Source of the DNA: JAOADN01 sp049323795
GTDB taxonomy: Bacteria > Pseudomonadota > Alphaproteobacteria > Rhodobacterales > Rhodobacteraceae
Direction: 5' to 3'
Length of the DNA stretch: 29,852 nucleotides
Assembly (NCBI GenBank): GCA_049323795.1
Contig: JBMOOH010000017.1
Location: forward strand, 1 to 29,852
The translations under genes and the position numbers were made by a program. The notes under the pieces are model-generated. The model was not told the origin of the DNA. It made no database searches and saw only the letters and a program-made list of their open reading frames with translations. Below, piece by piece: positions 15,783 through 23,700 of this stretch (positions within the stretch are counted from its first letter, which is position 1; each line of letters starts with the position of its first letter).

Positions 15783-16390
15783 TCGACGGCGGTCCAGTCG
15801 TGCAGCCGCGCGACGTAGCGGGCCAGCGTGTCGACCTCGAGATTGACCTCGTCGCCGACCCGGACGCTGCCCCAGGTGGTCACGGCCTTGGTATGGGGAA
15901 TGATGTTGACGCCAAACAGCGGGCCTTCCACCTCGTTCACCGTGAGGGAGGTCCCGTTCAGCGCGACCGAGCCCTTCGGCGCGATGAACCGGGCGAGCCC
16001 AGCGGGTGCGCGGAAGGTGAAGCGTGTGCTCGCGCCCTCGTCCCGGAGGCGGGTGACCGAGGCCACGCCGTCCACGTGCCCCGACACGATGTGGCCGCCG
16101 AGTTCATCCCCGACCCGGAGCGCACGTTCGAGATTGATGCGGGTGCCCGCCTGCCAGGGGCGCCGGGCGAGGGATGTCCTCGACACCGTCTCGGCGCTGA
16201 TCTGGACGTCGAACCAGTCGCGCCCGTTCCTGCCGCGCGCAATGACCGTCAGGCATATCCCGTCGCAGCACACCGACGCGCCGAGCGCGAGGCCCCCGGA
16301 GTCGTAGGCAGTTCCGATGCGGGCGCGCAGGTCGGCCTCGCGCTGCACAGACAGGACGGTGCCGACGTCGGTGACGATCCCTGTGAACAT
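15779..16390 (-). CDS. ribE: Riboflavin synthase, alpha chain
   Basis: Dismutates two 6,7-dimethyl-8-ribityllumazine molecules to riboflavin. The 203-residue product has the two-barrel repeat: the N-barrel starts MFTGIVTDVG with CCDGICLTV, and the C-barrel has GGHIVSGHVDGVASV and ALNGTSLTVNEVEG. A C-terminal helix (LARYVARLHDW) follows. ATG 16390 was chosen because MFTGIV is the family start and GGAGG lies 7 nt upstream; the adjacent ATG 16393 adds one Met. It is separated from ribD by the opposite-strand capsule genes, so it needs its own promoter. Confidence 0.96.
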   Translation of the reverse strand: MFTGIVTDVGTVLSVQREADLRARIGTAYDSGGLALGASVCCDGICLTVIARGRNGRDWFDVQISAETVSRTSLARRPWQAGTRINLERALRVGDELGGHIVSGHVDGVASVTRLRDEGASTRFTFRAPAGLARFIAPKGSVALNGTSLTVNEVEGPLFGVNIIPHTKAVTTWGSVRVGDEVNLEVDTLARYVARLHDWTAVE

Positions 16391-16412
16391 CATCGTTCCT
16401 CCACCCTTGCGA

Positions 16413-16440
16413 CTTATGCCGATGCCACCCGGCGCCGCAA
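16413..16440 (-). promoter_or_regulatory. Candidate promoter for ribE and downstream rib genes
   Basis: On the minus strand TTGCGG (complement of 16435-16440) and CATAAG (complement of 16413-16418) are 16 bp apart, ending about 23 nt before the ribE ATG. The short leader would include the GGAGG ribosome site. No FMN-riboswitch-like sequence is visible between here and the gene. The same 16394-16544 gap must also hold the kpsS promoter, which I cannot pick out. Confidence 0.4.
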
Positions 16441-16544
16441 GTGTCGCCTGACGGACATACACGCACCCGAACTCCGGCGCGGGCCCGGTCGGAGGTATGA
16501 CGGCGGCGCGCGGGGCGATAACGTGCTGCCGGAACGGAAACGGC

Positions 16545-17846
16545 ATGGACGGAACCACAGACAGAACCTTCCCGGGCCGGCGGTTCCTGCTTCTCCAGGG
16601 GCCGCACGGCCCGTTCTTCGGCCAGCTCGCCGACTGCCTGCGCGCCGCGGGGGCAGAGGTCCTGCGCATCGGCTTCAACCGCGGCGACGAGGTGTTCTGG
16701 GGCCGCCGCCCCGGCTACGAGGCCTACAGGGGAAGGCCCGCGGACTGGCCGTCCCACCTGTCGGTCCGCGTGGTCGAGGCCGGGATCACCGACATCGTGC
16801 TCTACGGAGACACGCGCCCCGTGCACGCGGCGGCCCGCAGCCTCGCCCTGACGCGCGGCATCGTCCTGCACGTCTTCGAGGAGGGATACCTGCGGCCCTG
16901 GTGGGTCACCTACGAGCGCGGCGGATCGAACGGCCATTCCCGGCTCATGTCGCTTGATCTCGCGACGATCCGGCGGGCTGTCCGGCGCGCGCCACAGCCC
17001 GACCCCGACCCGCCGAGCCACTGGGGGGATCTGCGCCACCACGTCCTGCACGGGGCGCTCTACCACTTCTTCGTCCTCGCGCTGAACCGCGCCTACCCGA
17101 ACTATGCCTCGCACCGCGCGCTCGGCGTCGCCGGAGAGTTCCGGCTCTACCTCCGCCGGCTTCTGCTGATGCCGCTGCACCGCGTCGAGCGGATGATCGC
17201 GACGAGACGGGTTCTGCGCGGCGGGTTTCCCTGCCACATCGTGCTCCTGCAGCTCGAACACGATGCCAGCTTCCGCTTCCATTCGCCGTTCGCCTCGATC
17301 ACCGAGTTCATCGACCTCTGCCTGACCGGCTTCGCGGCCGGGGCGCCCGGCGACCATCATCTCGTCTTCAAGACCCATCCCCTCGATGACGGCCGTGCCC
17401 CGGTCGCCCGCCGGATCCGTGAGACCGCGCGGAGGCTGGGACTTGCCGACCGGGTTCACTTCGTCCGGGGCGGCAAGCTCGCCGCGCTTCTCGACCGGGC
17501 GCGTTCCGCCGTGACGGTGAACTCGACGGCCGGCCAGCAGGCGCTCTGGAGGGGACTGCCGCTCCTGGCCTTCGGGTCGGCGATCTATCTCAAGCCCGGC
17601 CTCGTGTCCCGCCAGCCGATCGCCGACTTCTTCCGCAAGCCGGACCGGCCCGACCTTGCGGCCTACCGGGATTTCCGCGTGTTCCTTCTGGAGACCTCGC
17701 AGCTGCCGGGCGGATTCTACTCGCGGCGCGGACGGCGCCAGCTTCTGCGGCACCTTCCGGCACGGATGTTCGCCGAGGCCGATCCCTACGAACCCGTCTT
17801 GCGCGCCGGCGCGGCGTCCGCGCAACACCTCGCCACGCTTGAGTGA
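16545..17846 (+). CDS. kpsS: KpsS-like capsule polysaccharide linker glycosyltransferase
   Basis: A 433-residue cytoplasmic enzyme of the capsule-synthesis (KpsS/LipB) family. In Gram-negative ABC-exported capsules it adds the first beta-Kdo to lyso-phosphatidylglycerol, and KpsC then extends the linker. Recognisable elements: LLLQGPHGPFFGQLADCLR at the start, GFNRGDEVFW, VLYGDTRPVHAAA, VFEEGYLRPWWVTYE, LLQLEHDASFRFHSPF, HLVFKTHPLDDG and VTVNSTAGQQALWRGLP (nucleotide-sugar site). ATG 16545 was preferred over 16497, where the GGAGGT directly abuts the start with no spacing. The next gene follows after 79 nt that include an A-rich tract. Confidence 0.9.
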   Translation: MDGTTDRTFPGRRFLLLQGPHGPFFGQLADCLRAAGAEVLRIGFNRGDEVFWGRRPGYEAYRGRPADWPSHLSVRVVEAGITDIVLYGDTRPVHAAARSLALTRGIVLHVFEEGYLRPWWVTYERGGSNGHSRLMSLDLATIRRAVRRAPQPDPDPPSHWGDLRHHVLHGALYHFFVLALNRAYPNYASHRALGVAGEFRLYLRRLLLMPLHRVERMIATRRVLRGGFPCHIVLLQLEHDASFRFHSPFASITEFIDLCLTGFAAGAPGDHHLVFKTHPLDDGRAPVARRIRETARRLGLADRVHFVRGGKLAALLDRARSAVTVNSTAGQQALWRGLPLLAFGSAIYLKPGLVSRQPIADFFRKPDRPDLAAYRDFRVFLLETSQLPGGFYSRRGRRQLLRHLPARMFAEADPYEPVLRAGAASAQHLATLE

Positions 17847-17925
17847 CCGTTCTGGCTTTTCCGGTCGTCGAACGCTAGGGTTGCGAAAAAAAATCCGAGG
17901 CAGGTCCCGCAAGAGGAGCCGAGCA

Positions 17926-19059
17926 GTGCTGTTTCCGTCCGCCGGGCGCTCCGTGCCCGTGGCCCTGCTTGTCGCGGTGTCGGCGCTGTCGGCCTGCGGC
18001 CTGCCGCGCTCGGGGCCCAGCCGGGCCGAGATCTTCGCAGGGTCCGTCCAGAAGCAGGGCGACAGCTTCATCGTCCAGGTGAACGGGCAGGTGGCGCGGG
18101 CCACATCGGTGATCCCCGCCCTCGGGTTCTCGGCAGCCTTCCGCAAGGCCGGCATCGTCGGTTCCGACGAGATCCGGCCCGGCGACCGTCTCGGCCTCGC
18201 CATCTGGGAAAACGTCGATGACGGGCTCCTGACCTCGTCAGGGGCGAAGGCGACCGTCCTGAACGACGTCCAGGTGGATGGCAGCGGCTTCATCTTCGTG
18301 CCCTATGCGGGCCGCATCAAGGCCGCCGGCAACACGCCCGAGGCGCTGAGGCAGATCGTCACCGGCAAGCTCGAAGGCCAGACCCCCGACCCGCAGGTGC
18401 AGGTCACGCGGGTTGCGGGCGACGGGGCGACCGTCTCGGTGATGGGCGGCATCGGCGGACAGGGCGTCTACCCGATCGAGCGCCCGACGCGCACCCTGTC
18501 GTCCATGCTGGCCAAGGCGGGCGGCGTCACCATCCCACCCGAGGTCGCGACCGTCACCGTCACCCGCGGGAACCAGTCCGGCAAGATCTGGCTGAAGGAT
18601 CTCTATTCCCGCCCCGACCTCGACATCGCGCTGCGGCCGGGCGACACCATCCTCGTCGAAGAGGACACCCGTGCCTTCACCGCGCTTGGCGCGACAGGCG
18701 CGCAGTCCCGGGTGCAGTTCCGGACCCAGACCCTGTCAGCGCTCGAGGCCCTGGCCCAGGTCGGGGGCCTTTCCACCAACCTCGCCGATCCCAAGGGCGT
18801 GTTCGTCATCCGCAACGAGCCGCCCGAGATCGCGAATGCCGTCCTTGGCAGGTCCGATCTGGTCGGCGACCAGCGCATGATCTACGTCCTCGACCTGACC
18901 GATCCTGACGGGATGTTCAACGCGCGCGACTTCGCCATCCGCGACGGCGACACCGTCTATGTCACCGAAGCGCCCTATGTCTCGTGGCAGAAGACGCTCT
19001 TCGCCCTGACCGGCACCCTGAACAGCGCCAATTCCGTGAGCGCCGCAGTCGGCAAGTGA
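17926..19059 (+). CDS. Polysaccharide export outer-membrane lipoprotein (Wza/KpsD-like)
   Basis: A 377-residue lipoprotein: signal VALLVAVSALSAC with lipobox LSAC (Cys24). A Poly_export domain (IRPGDRLGLAIWENVDDGL ... DGSGFIFVPYAGRIKAAG ... TPDPQVQV) is followed by SLBB-type repeats (GGQGVYPIERPTRTLSSML; a second around LSALEALAQVGGLST). It would form the outer-membrane exit channel for capsule. The GTG start at 17926 has AGGAG about 8 nt upstream. The stop overlaps the kpsC start (TGATG), so the two are coupled. The inner-membrane partners (KpsE, KpsM, KpsT) are not in this window. Confidence 0.9.
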   Translation: MLFPSAGRSVPVALLVAVSALSACGLPRSGPSRAEIFAGSVQKQGDSFIVQVNGQVARATSVIPALGFSAAFRKAGIVGSDEIRPGDRLGLAIWENVDDGLLTSSGAKATVLNDVQVDGSGFIFVPYAGRIKAAGNTPEALRQIVTGKLEGQTPDPQVQVTRVAGDGATVSVMGGIGGQGVYPIERPTRTLSSMLAKAGGVTIPPEVATVTVTRGNQSGKIWLKDLYSRPDLDIALRPGDTILVEEDTRAFTALGATGAQSRVQFRTQTLSALEALAQVGGLSTNLADPKGVFVIRNEPPEIANAVLGRSDLVGDQRMIYVLDLTDPDGMFNARDFAIRDGDTVYVTEAPYVSWQKTLFALTGTLNSANSVSAAVGK

Positions 19060-21104
19060 TGTCCGCCGGGGGCGACGCTCCGCGGTCCTCGTCGCGCCGG
19101 CTGTGCGTGTACAGCGGAGGCTTTCTGACCCAACCGCGGGTCCGCCGCATCCTGTCGCTTGCCGGATACGACATCCGCGTCGGCCGGCCGGCCCCCGGCG
19201 ACATGATCGGCGTCTGGGGGCGGAGCCCGACCAGTTCGCGGGGCGAGGCGGTCGCCCAGCGCACCTCGGCCCCGGTCCTCCGGGTCGAGGATGCGTTCCT
19301 GAGGTCGGTGCGCCCCGGCCGCGACGGCGGTGGGCCGCCCCTCGGCCTGATGCTCGACACGATGGGCGTGCACTTCGACGCCGCCCGGCCCTCGCAGCTC
19401 GAGCACCTTCTGGCCGCCGACCCGCTCGACGACTCGTCGGTCCTCGCCCGCGCCCGCGAGGCGATCGAGCGGCTGAAGGCCGCGGATCTGTCGAAGTACA
19501 ACCACTGGGACCCGGCACTGGCCGCGCCTGCGCCCGGCTATGCGCTGGTGATCGACCAGACCCGCGACGACGCCTCGGTCCGCCACGGGCGCGCCTCGGC
19601 GGCGACCTTCCGGGAAATGCTGGTCTTCGCGCAGGAAGAGAACCCCGGTGCGCGCATCGTCATCCGCGCCCACCCCGACGCGGTCGCGGCCCGACGCCCG
19701 GGGCACTATAACGAGGGCCATGCCCACGGCCGCATCTCGTTCAGCGTCGACCCGATATCGCCCTGGAGACTGCTCGAAGGGGCCGTCGCGGTCTATACGG
19801 TCTCGTCCCAGCTCGGGTTCGAGGCGATCCTCGCCGGGCACAGGCCGAGGGTGTTCGGCCAGCCCTTCTATGCCGGCTGGGGCCTCACCTCGGACGAGGT
19901 TCCGGTCCCGCGGCGGTCGCGGAAGCTGACGCGGGCGCAGCTCTTCGCCGCGGCGATGATCCTTGCCCCCACGTGGTATGACCCCGCACGGGACCGGCTC
20001 TGCACCTTCGAGGATGCGCTCGATCATCTCGAGGCGACGGTGCGGGCATGGCGGCAGGACCGGGCCGGCTATGTGGCCGGCGGAATGCGCCTCTGGAAGC
20101 GCGCGCATCTGCAGCGGGCCTTCGGCCGCGAGCAGCGCCTGAGGTTCGCAGCCGATCCGCAGCTTGCAGTGGCACGGGCGAGGCGCACGGGTCGCCCGCT
20201 GCTTCTCTGGGCCGGCCACGACAGCGGGCCGCTGCGGGAGGCGGCGGGGGGCCTGACCGTCCGGCGCATCGAGGACGGCTTCCTGCGTTCCCGGGGTCTG
20301 GGGGCGGAACTGGTGCAGCCGCTGTCGCTCGTGGCGGACGACCTCGGCATCTACTATGACCCCGCCCGCCCCTCGGAGTTCGAGAGCATCGTGAACGCGC
20401 CCTGCCCGCCCGGCGGCGAGGCGCGCGCCGAGCGGCTGGTGCAGAGGATCATCCGCGCCGGGCTTTCCAAGTACAACCTCGAAGCGGACGCGGTTCCCGA
20501 ACTGCCGAAGGGGCGCCGCATCCTCGTGCCCGGTCAGGTCGAGGACGACGCGTCGGTCCGCCTCGGGGCCGGCGATGAACGCACGAACCTCGCCCTTCTC
20601 GCCCGGGTGCGTGCCGAGAACCCCGATGCGGTGATCGTCTACAAGCCCCACCCCGACGTGGAGGCCGGGCTCAGGATCGGCGCCGTCGAGGAGAAGCGGG
20701 CCCGCCAGAACGCCGACGCGGTCGTCCGGCACGGCGACCCGGCGGCGCTGATCGAGGCCTGCGACGAGGTCTGGACGATCACGTCCACGCTGGGCTTCGA
20801 GGCGCTCTTGCGCGGCAGGCCGGTCACGACCCTCGGAATGCCCTTCTATGCCGGCTGGGGCCTCACCCGGGACCGGTTCGAACAGCCGGCGCGGCGGCGG
20901 GCGCGCCCCAGCCTCGCCGCCTTCGCCCATGCCGCGCTGATCGCCTATCCGCGCTATGTCGATCCCGTGTCGGGCCTCGTCTGCCCGCCCGAGGTCGTCG
21001 TCGAGCGCCTGGCACGGCACGAGATTCCCGCCCCGCCCGCCGGGCACCGGCTGCTGTCCAAGCTGCAGGGATTGTTCGCCAGCCAGTCCTGGCTCTGGCG
21101 CTGA
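19059..21104 (+). CDS. kpsC: KpsC-like capsule polysaccharide biosynthesis protein, two-domain Kdo transferase
   Basis: A 681-residue protein made of two homologous halves (about 1-330 and 345-681). Paired motifs show the duplication: VEDAFLRS and IEDGFLRSRG; LSKYNHWD and LSKYNLEAD; DDASVRHG and DDASVRLG; VIRAHPD and VYKPHPD; TVSSQLGFEAIL and TITSTLGFEALL; PFYAGWGLTSD and PFYAGWGLTRD. In characterised KpsC proteins the halves are alternating beta-Kdo transferases that build the poly-Kdo linker on lyso-PG. ATG 19059 overlaps the upstream stop. It ends 10 nt from the ribD stop on the other strand. Confidence 0.93.
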   Translation: MSAGGDAPRSSSRRLCVYSGGFLTQPRVRRILSLAGYDIRVGRPAPGDMIGVWGRSPTSSRGEAVAQRTSAPVLRVEDAFLRSVRPGRDGGGPPLGLMLDTMGVHFDAARPSQLEHLLAADPLDDSSVLARAREAIERLKAADLSKYNHWDPALAAPAPGYALVIDQTRDDASVRHGRASAATFREMLVFAQEENPGARIVIRAHPDAVAARRPGHYNEGHAHGRISFSVDPISPWRLLEGAVAVYTVSSQLGFEAILAGHRPRVFGQPFYAGWGLTSDEVPVPRRSRKLTRAQLFAAAMILAPTWYDPARDRLCTFEDALDHLEATVRAWRQDRAGYVAGGMRLWKRAHLQRAFGREQRLRFAADPQLAVARARRTGRPLLLWAGHDSGPLREAAGGLTVRRIEDGFLRSRGLGAELVQPLSLVADDLGIYYDPARPSEFESIVNAPCPPGGEARAERLVQRIIRAGLSKYNLEADAVPELPKGRRILVPGQVEDDASVRLGAGDERTNLALLARVRAENPDAVIVYKPHPDVEAGLRIGAVEEKRARQNADAVVRHGDPAALIEACDEVWTITSTLGFEALLRGRPVTTLGMPFYAGWGLTRDRFEQPARRRARPSLAAFAHAALIAYPRYVDPVSGLVCPPEVVVERLARHEIPAPPAGHRLLSKLQGLFASQSWLWR

Positions 21105-21114
21105 AGCGCGGACC

Positions 21115-22206
21115 TCAGCGGGCCGCGACCCACCGGTGCAAAAGGTCTTCGCCCGTCCGGACAACGTCGGCCAGCACGAAGCGCGGCGCCTCGGCCAGGG
21201 CCCCGACCGCGAGCGGACCCGCGGCACCGACCGCGTCCGCGCCGAGCACCCGACCCGCGCTGATCACGACGAGCTCGTCAACGAGCCCCGCCTGCAGGAG
21301 CGTGGCGGCCAGCCGCGACCCGCCCTCGCAAAGAACGCGCGTCAGTCCGGCGCCCCCGAGCGCGCCCATCATGGCGGCCGCGTCCACGGCCCCCCCGGCG
21401 GTCGGAACCTCGAAGAGACGGACACCGCGGCCGGTCCAGGGCTGGGTCACGGCCACGGAACCGTGGACGATCCAGAGCGGGGCCTGCCGGACCGACCGGG
21501 CGAGGGCACTGGCAGGCGACAGGTTCAACGTCGCCGACACCACGATCCGGACGGGCTGCCGGACCGCGCCGAAGCCGCGCACCGTCAGCATCGGATCGTC
21601 TGCCCGCGCGGTGCCGCCGCCCACCATGACCGCGTCGTGGCAGGACCGCAGCCCGTGCACGGCGCGCCGCGCCTGCGGACCGGTGATCCACCGGCTTTCG
21701 CCCGATGCCGTGGCGATGCGCCCGTCGAGGGTGACGGCGAGCTTCAGCGTCAGCATCGGCCGTCCCTTCTGCACCCGGGTCAGGAACCCCTTCTGAAGCT
21801 CTCGCGCGCGGTCCGCCAGAAGGCCCGTCTCGACCGTGACGCCGCGGTCCCTGAGCATCTGGTGCCCGCGCCCCGACACGCGCGGGTCGGGATCCTCGAT
21901 CGCCGAAACGACACGCGCGATGCCCGCCCCGGCAAGGGCGTCGGCACAAGGCGGGGTGCGCCCGTGATGCGCGCAGGGTTCGAGCGTCACGTAGGCGGTC
22001 GCGCCCCGGGCGGCCTCGCCGGCCGCGGCAAGCGCCTCGGTCTCGGCGTGCGGTCGGCCGCCCGGCCGGGTGAATCCCCGTCCCGCGACGCGACCGTCGC
22101 GGACGATGACGCAGCCTACCGCGGGGTTCGGCCAGACGTTGCCCAGACCGCGCACGGCAAGGCCCAGCGCCGCGTGCATGTGGCGCCGGTCTTCCTCTCC
22201 GGTCAC
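21115..22206 (-). CDS. ribD: Bifunctional pyrimidine deaminase/reductase RibD
   Basis: Carries out the second and third steps of riboflavin synthesis: deamination then side-chain reduction of the pyrimidine. The 363-residue product has a deaminase domain with zinc ligands H53-A-E55 (GGRPHAETEAL), C78 and C87 (EPCAHHGRTPPC). The NADPH-dependent reductase domain starts near residue 150 (MLTLKLAVTLDGRIAT) and includes ARADDPMLTVR and LCEGGSRLAATLL. The start is GTG 22206, overlapping the nrdR stop (GTGA). Canonical neighbours would be nrdR upstream and ribE downstream; here the capsule genes intervene on the opposite strand. Confidence 0.96.
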   Translation of the reverse strand: MTGEEDRRHMHAALGLAVRGLGNVWPNPAVGCVIVRDGRVAGRGFTRPGGRPHAETEALAAAGEAARGATAYVTLEPCAHHGRTPPCADALAGAGIARVVSAIEDPDPRVSGRGHQMLRDRGVTVETGLLADRARELQKGFLTRVQKGRPMLTLKLAVTLDGRIATASGESRWITGPQARRAVHGLRSCHDAVMVGGGTARADDPMLTVRGFGAVRQPVRIVVSATLNLSPASALARSVRQAPLWIVHGSVAVTQPWTGRGVRLFEVPTAGGAVDAAAMMGALGGAGLTRVLCEGGSRLAATLLQAGLVDELVVISAGRVLGADAVGAAGPLAVGALAEAPRFVLADVVRTGEDLLHRWVAAR

Positions 22207-22670
22207 TCGGGTTCGCCGCCGCCGGGCCGCAGTTCCGAAACGAACTTGTCGAAATCGTCGGCGGCCTGGAAATTCTTGTAGACGCTTGCGAACCGGACGT
22301 AGGCAACCGTGTCGATGCGCGCCAGGCTTTCCATCACGATCTCGCCGATGACCTTCGAGGGGATGTCGGTCTCGCCGAGGGATTCCAGCCTGCGGACGAT
22401 CCCCGAGATCATCTGATCGATTCGTTCGGGATCGATCGGGCGTTTCTGCATGGCGATGCGGATGGAGCGTTCCAGCTTGTCGCGGTCGAAATCCTCGCGT
22501 TTTCCGGAGTTCTTGATCACCACGAGATCGCGAAGCTGCACCCGCTCATATGTCGTGAAACGCCCGCCGCAGGCCGGGCAGAACCGCCGCCTGCGGATGG
22601 CGACGTGGTCCTCGGCCGGCCGGCTGTCCTTCACCTGGGTGTCGACGTTTCCGCAGAACGGGCAACGCAT
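22203..22670 (-). CDS. nrdR: Transcriptional repressor NrdR
   Basis: A 155-residue regulator of ribonucleotide reductase genes. The N-terminal zinc ribbon has C3-x2-C6 (MRCPFCGN) and C31-x2-C34 (FCPACGGRFTTYER). The ATP-cone follows (VIKNSGKREDFDRDKLERSI to RIDTVAYVRFASVYKNF). ATP/dATP binding controls its DNA binding. nrdR at the head of the rib operon is usual in alphaproteobacteria. A possible -10 box TATAGT lies about 45 nt upstream on the minus strand (complement of 22712-22717) but has no good -35. Confidence 0.97.
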   Translation of the reverse strand: MRCPFCGNVDTQVKDSRPAEDHVAIRRRRFCPACGGRFTTYERVQLRDLVVIKNSGKREDFDRDKLERSIRIAMQKRPIDPERIDQMISGIVRRLESLGETDIPSKVIGEIVMESLARIDTVAYVRFASVYKNFQAADDFDKFVSELRPGGGEPE

Positions 22671-22742
22671 GGATACTTCCTCTCGGTCCGGAAATGGCGC
22701 AATCCGCAGCGACTATAGGACCGCAGCAATTTGTTGGGTAGG

Positions 22743-22754
22743 GGGCAATTGCCC
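22743..22754. promoter_or_regulatory. 12-bp perfect palindrome upstream of nrdR
   Basis: GGGCAATTGCCC at 22743-22754 is a perfect palindrome in the 196-bp gap between the glycosyltransferase and nrdR genes, 73 nt upstream of the nrdR start and just upstream of a TATAGT box. It could be an operator for the nrdR-rib operon. It does not resemble a NrdR box. The rest of 22671-22866 shows no gene. Confidence 0.35.
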
Positions 22755-22866
22755 ACCACCAGATACCGTGTCATCACTGCACCAGAGCGATTTTCGCAGC
22801 GATGGCAAGGGGCTGTGCCGCGTCCTTCGCGCGCGTCCGGCACCGCCTCGGGGCATCGCGGCGGCG

Positions 22867-23610
22867 TCAGCGGATGCGTCCGCGCAACCCGTGATAGAGA
22901 CCGCGGACCTTCTGGTAGAAGAGATTGTGCCGGCGGAACTCGGGGGGGCGGTTCTTGCGGTCGAACACGGTGAACTGCACCGTGTCCCGCCAGACAAGCG
23001 AGGTGATCTGCCGATAGCGGAAGCCGCGCTTCCAGACGAGGTAGGGAAACGAGATCTGGTCGCGGCGGCTGTAGCGGCAGACATGGTCGAACCAGTCCTC
23101 GCCGAAGGCCGCGACCGCCGGGTCGTCGTGGCGCCGCACGATGAAATGCCCCTCGATCAGCCCGAAGTGCGCGGGCATTCCCTCGGCCCGGTAGGTGCGC
23201 ATCCGTTCGAGGATGATGCGGTGGTGGTCGAGTCCGTTCTCGCGGACGGTCTGGCCTTCGTGATACACGCAGTCCCGGCGGAAATGCGGAAACGCGTAGA
23301 AGCCGGCAGTGTCCTCGGCGGCCAGCGCCGCCACGATCGCGTCCGGCGGTTTCAGAAGTCTCGACTTGTTGTCGATCCAGATCGACCACCGGGCCTCGGG
23401 GAAATAGGCATGGGGCATCAGCTTCGGGCGGCGCGAGGCCCGCGCCGCATCCAGTCCGCGCGGGTCGTCGACGACCAGTTCGACCCCGGGCGGAACGTCG
23501 CGGGGACGGTCGGACAGGATCACCGTGCGGTCCGCCCGAAAGGGGCCGAAGACATCCGGATTGAGCGGTTCCCTGTCTCCGAAGATGGCCGAGTAGAGGA
23601 CAGTCGTCAT
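22867..23610 (-). CDS. TOD1/MUCI70 (DUF616) family glycosyltransferase
   Basis: A 247-residue cytoplasmic protein with no signal or membrane segment. It begins TTVLYSAIFGDREPLN, then WSIWIDNKSRLLKPPD (78-90), where the Asp would be the nucleotide-sugar/metal contact, then FPHFRRDCVYHEG, GLIEGHFIVRRHDDPAV and QISFPYLVWKRG. These match the TOD1/MUCI70 (formerly DUF616) glycosyltransferase family, which occurs in bacterial polysaccharide loci and in plants. The C-terminus is strongly basic. ATG 23610 gives the family start; the upstream in-frame start (23643) adds unrelated residues. Donor and acceptor are unknown, but proximity to the capsule genes suggests surface-glycan work. Confidence 0.8.
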   Translation of the reverse strand: MTTVLYSAIFGDREPLNPDVFGPFRADRTVILSDRPRDVPPGVELVVDDPRGLDAARASRRPKLMPHAYFPEARWSIWIDNKSRLLKPPDAIVAALAAEDTAGFYAFPHFRRDCVYHEGQTVRENGLDHHRIILERMRTYRAEGMPAHFGLIEGHFIVRRHDDPAVAAFGEDWFDHVCRYSRRDQISFPYLVWKRGFRYRQITSLVWRDTVQFTVFDRKNRPPEFRRHNLFYQKVRGLYHGLRGRIR

Positions 23611-23700
23611 GGTCCGGAGAGGATAGACCGCGGGCCGCCGCACCGGAAGCCCGGCCTTGGCGGGACTGTTCCGGCGGCCCGGCAGATCCGCCCGTGTGCA

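Noticed and set aside
14904..16500. FMN riboswitch upstream of ribB or ribE
   Set aside because: I looked for the conserved FMN-aptamer blocks on the minus strand in 14904-15147 and 16391-16500 and saw none; a covariance-model search would settle it.
16497..16544. Upstream ATG 16497 as the kpsS start
   Set aside because: The GGAGGT directly abuts the ATG with no spacing, and the added 16 residues (MTAARGAITCC...) do not resemble the family N-terminus.
22731..22973. Small plus-strand open frame upstream of nrdR
   Set aside because: No ribosome site, no recognisable protein features, and it overlaps the glycosyltransferase 3' end.
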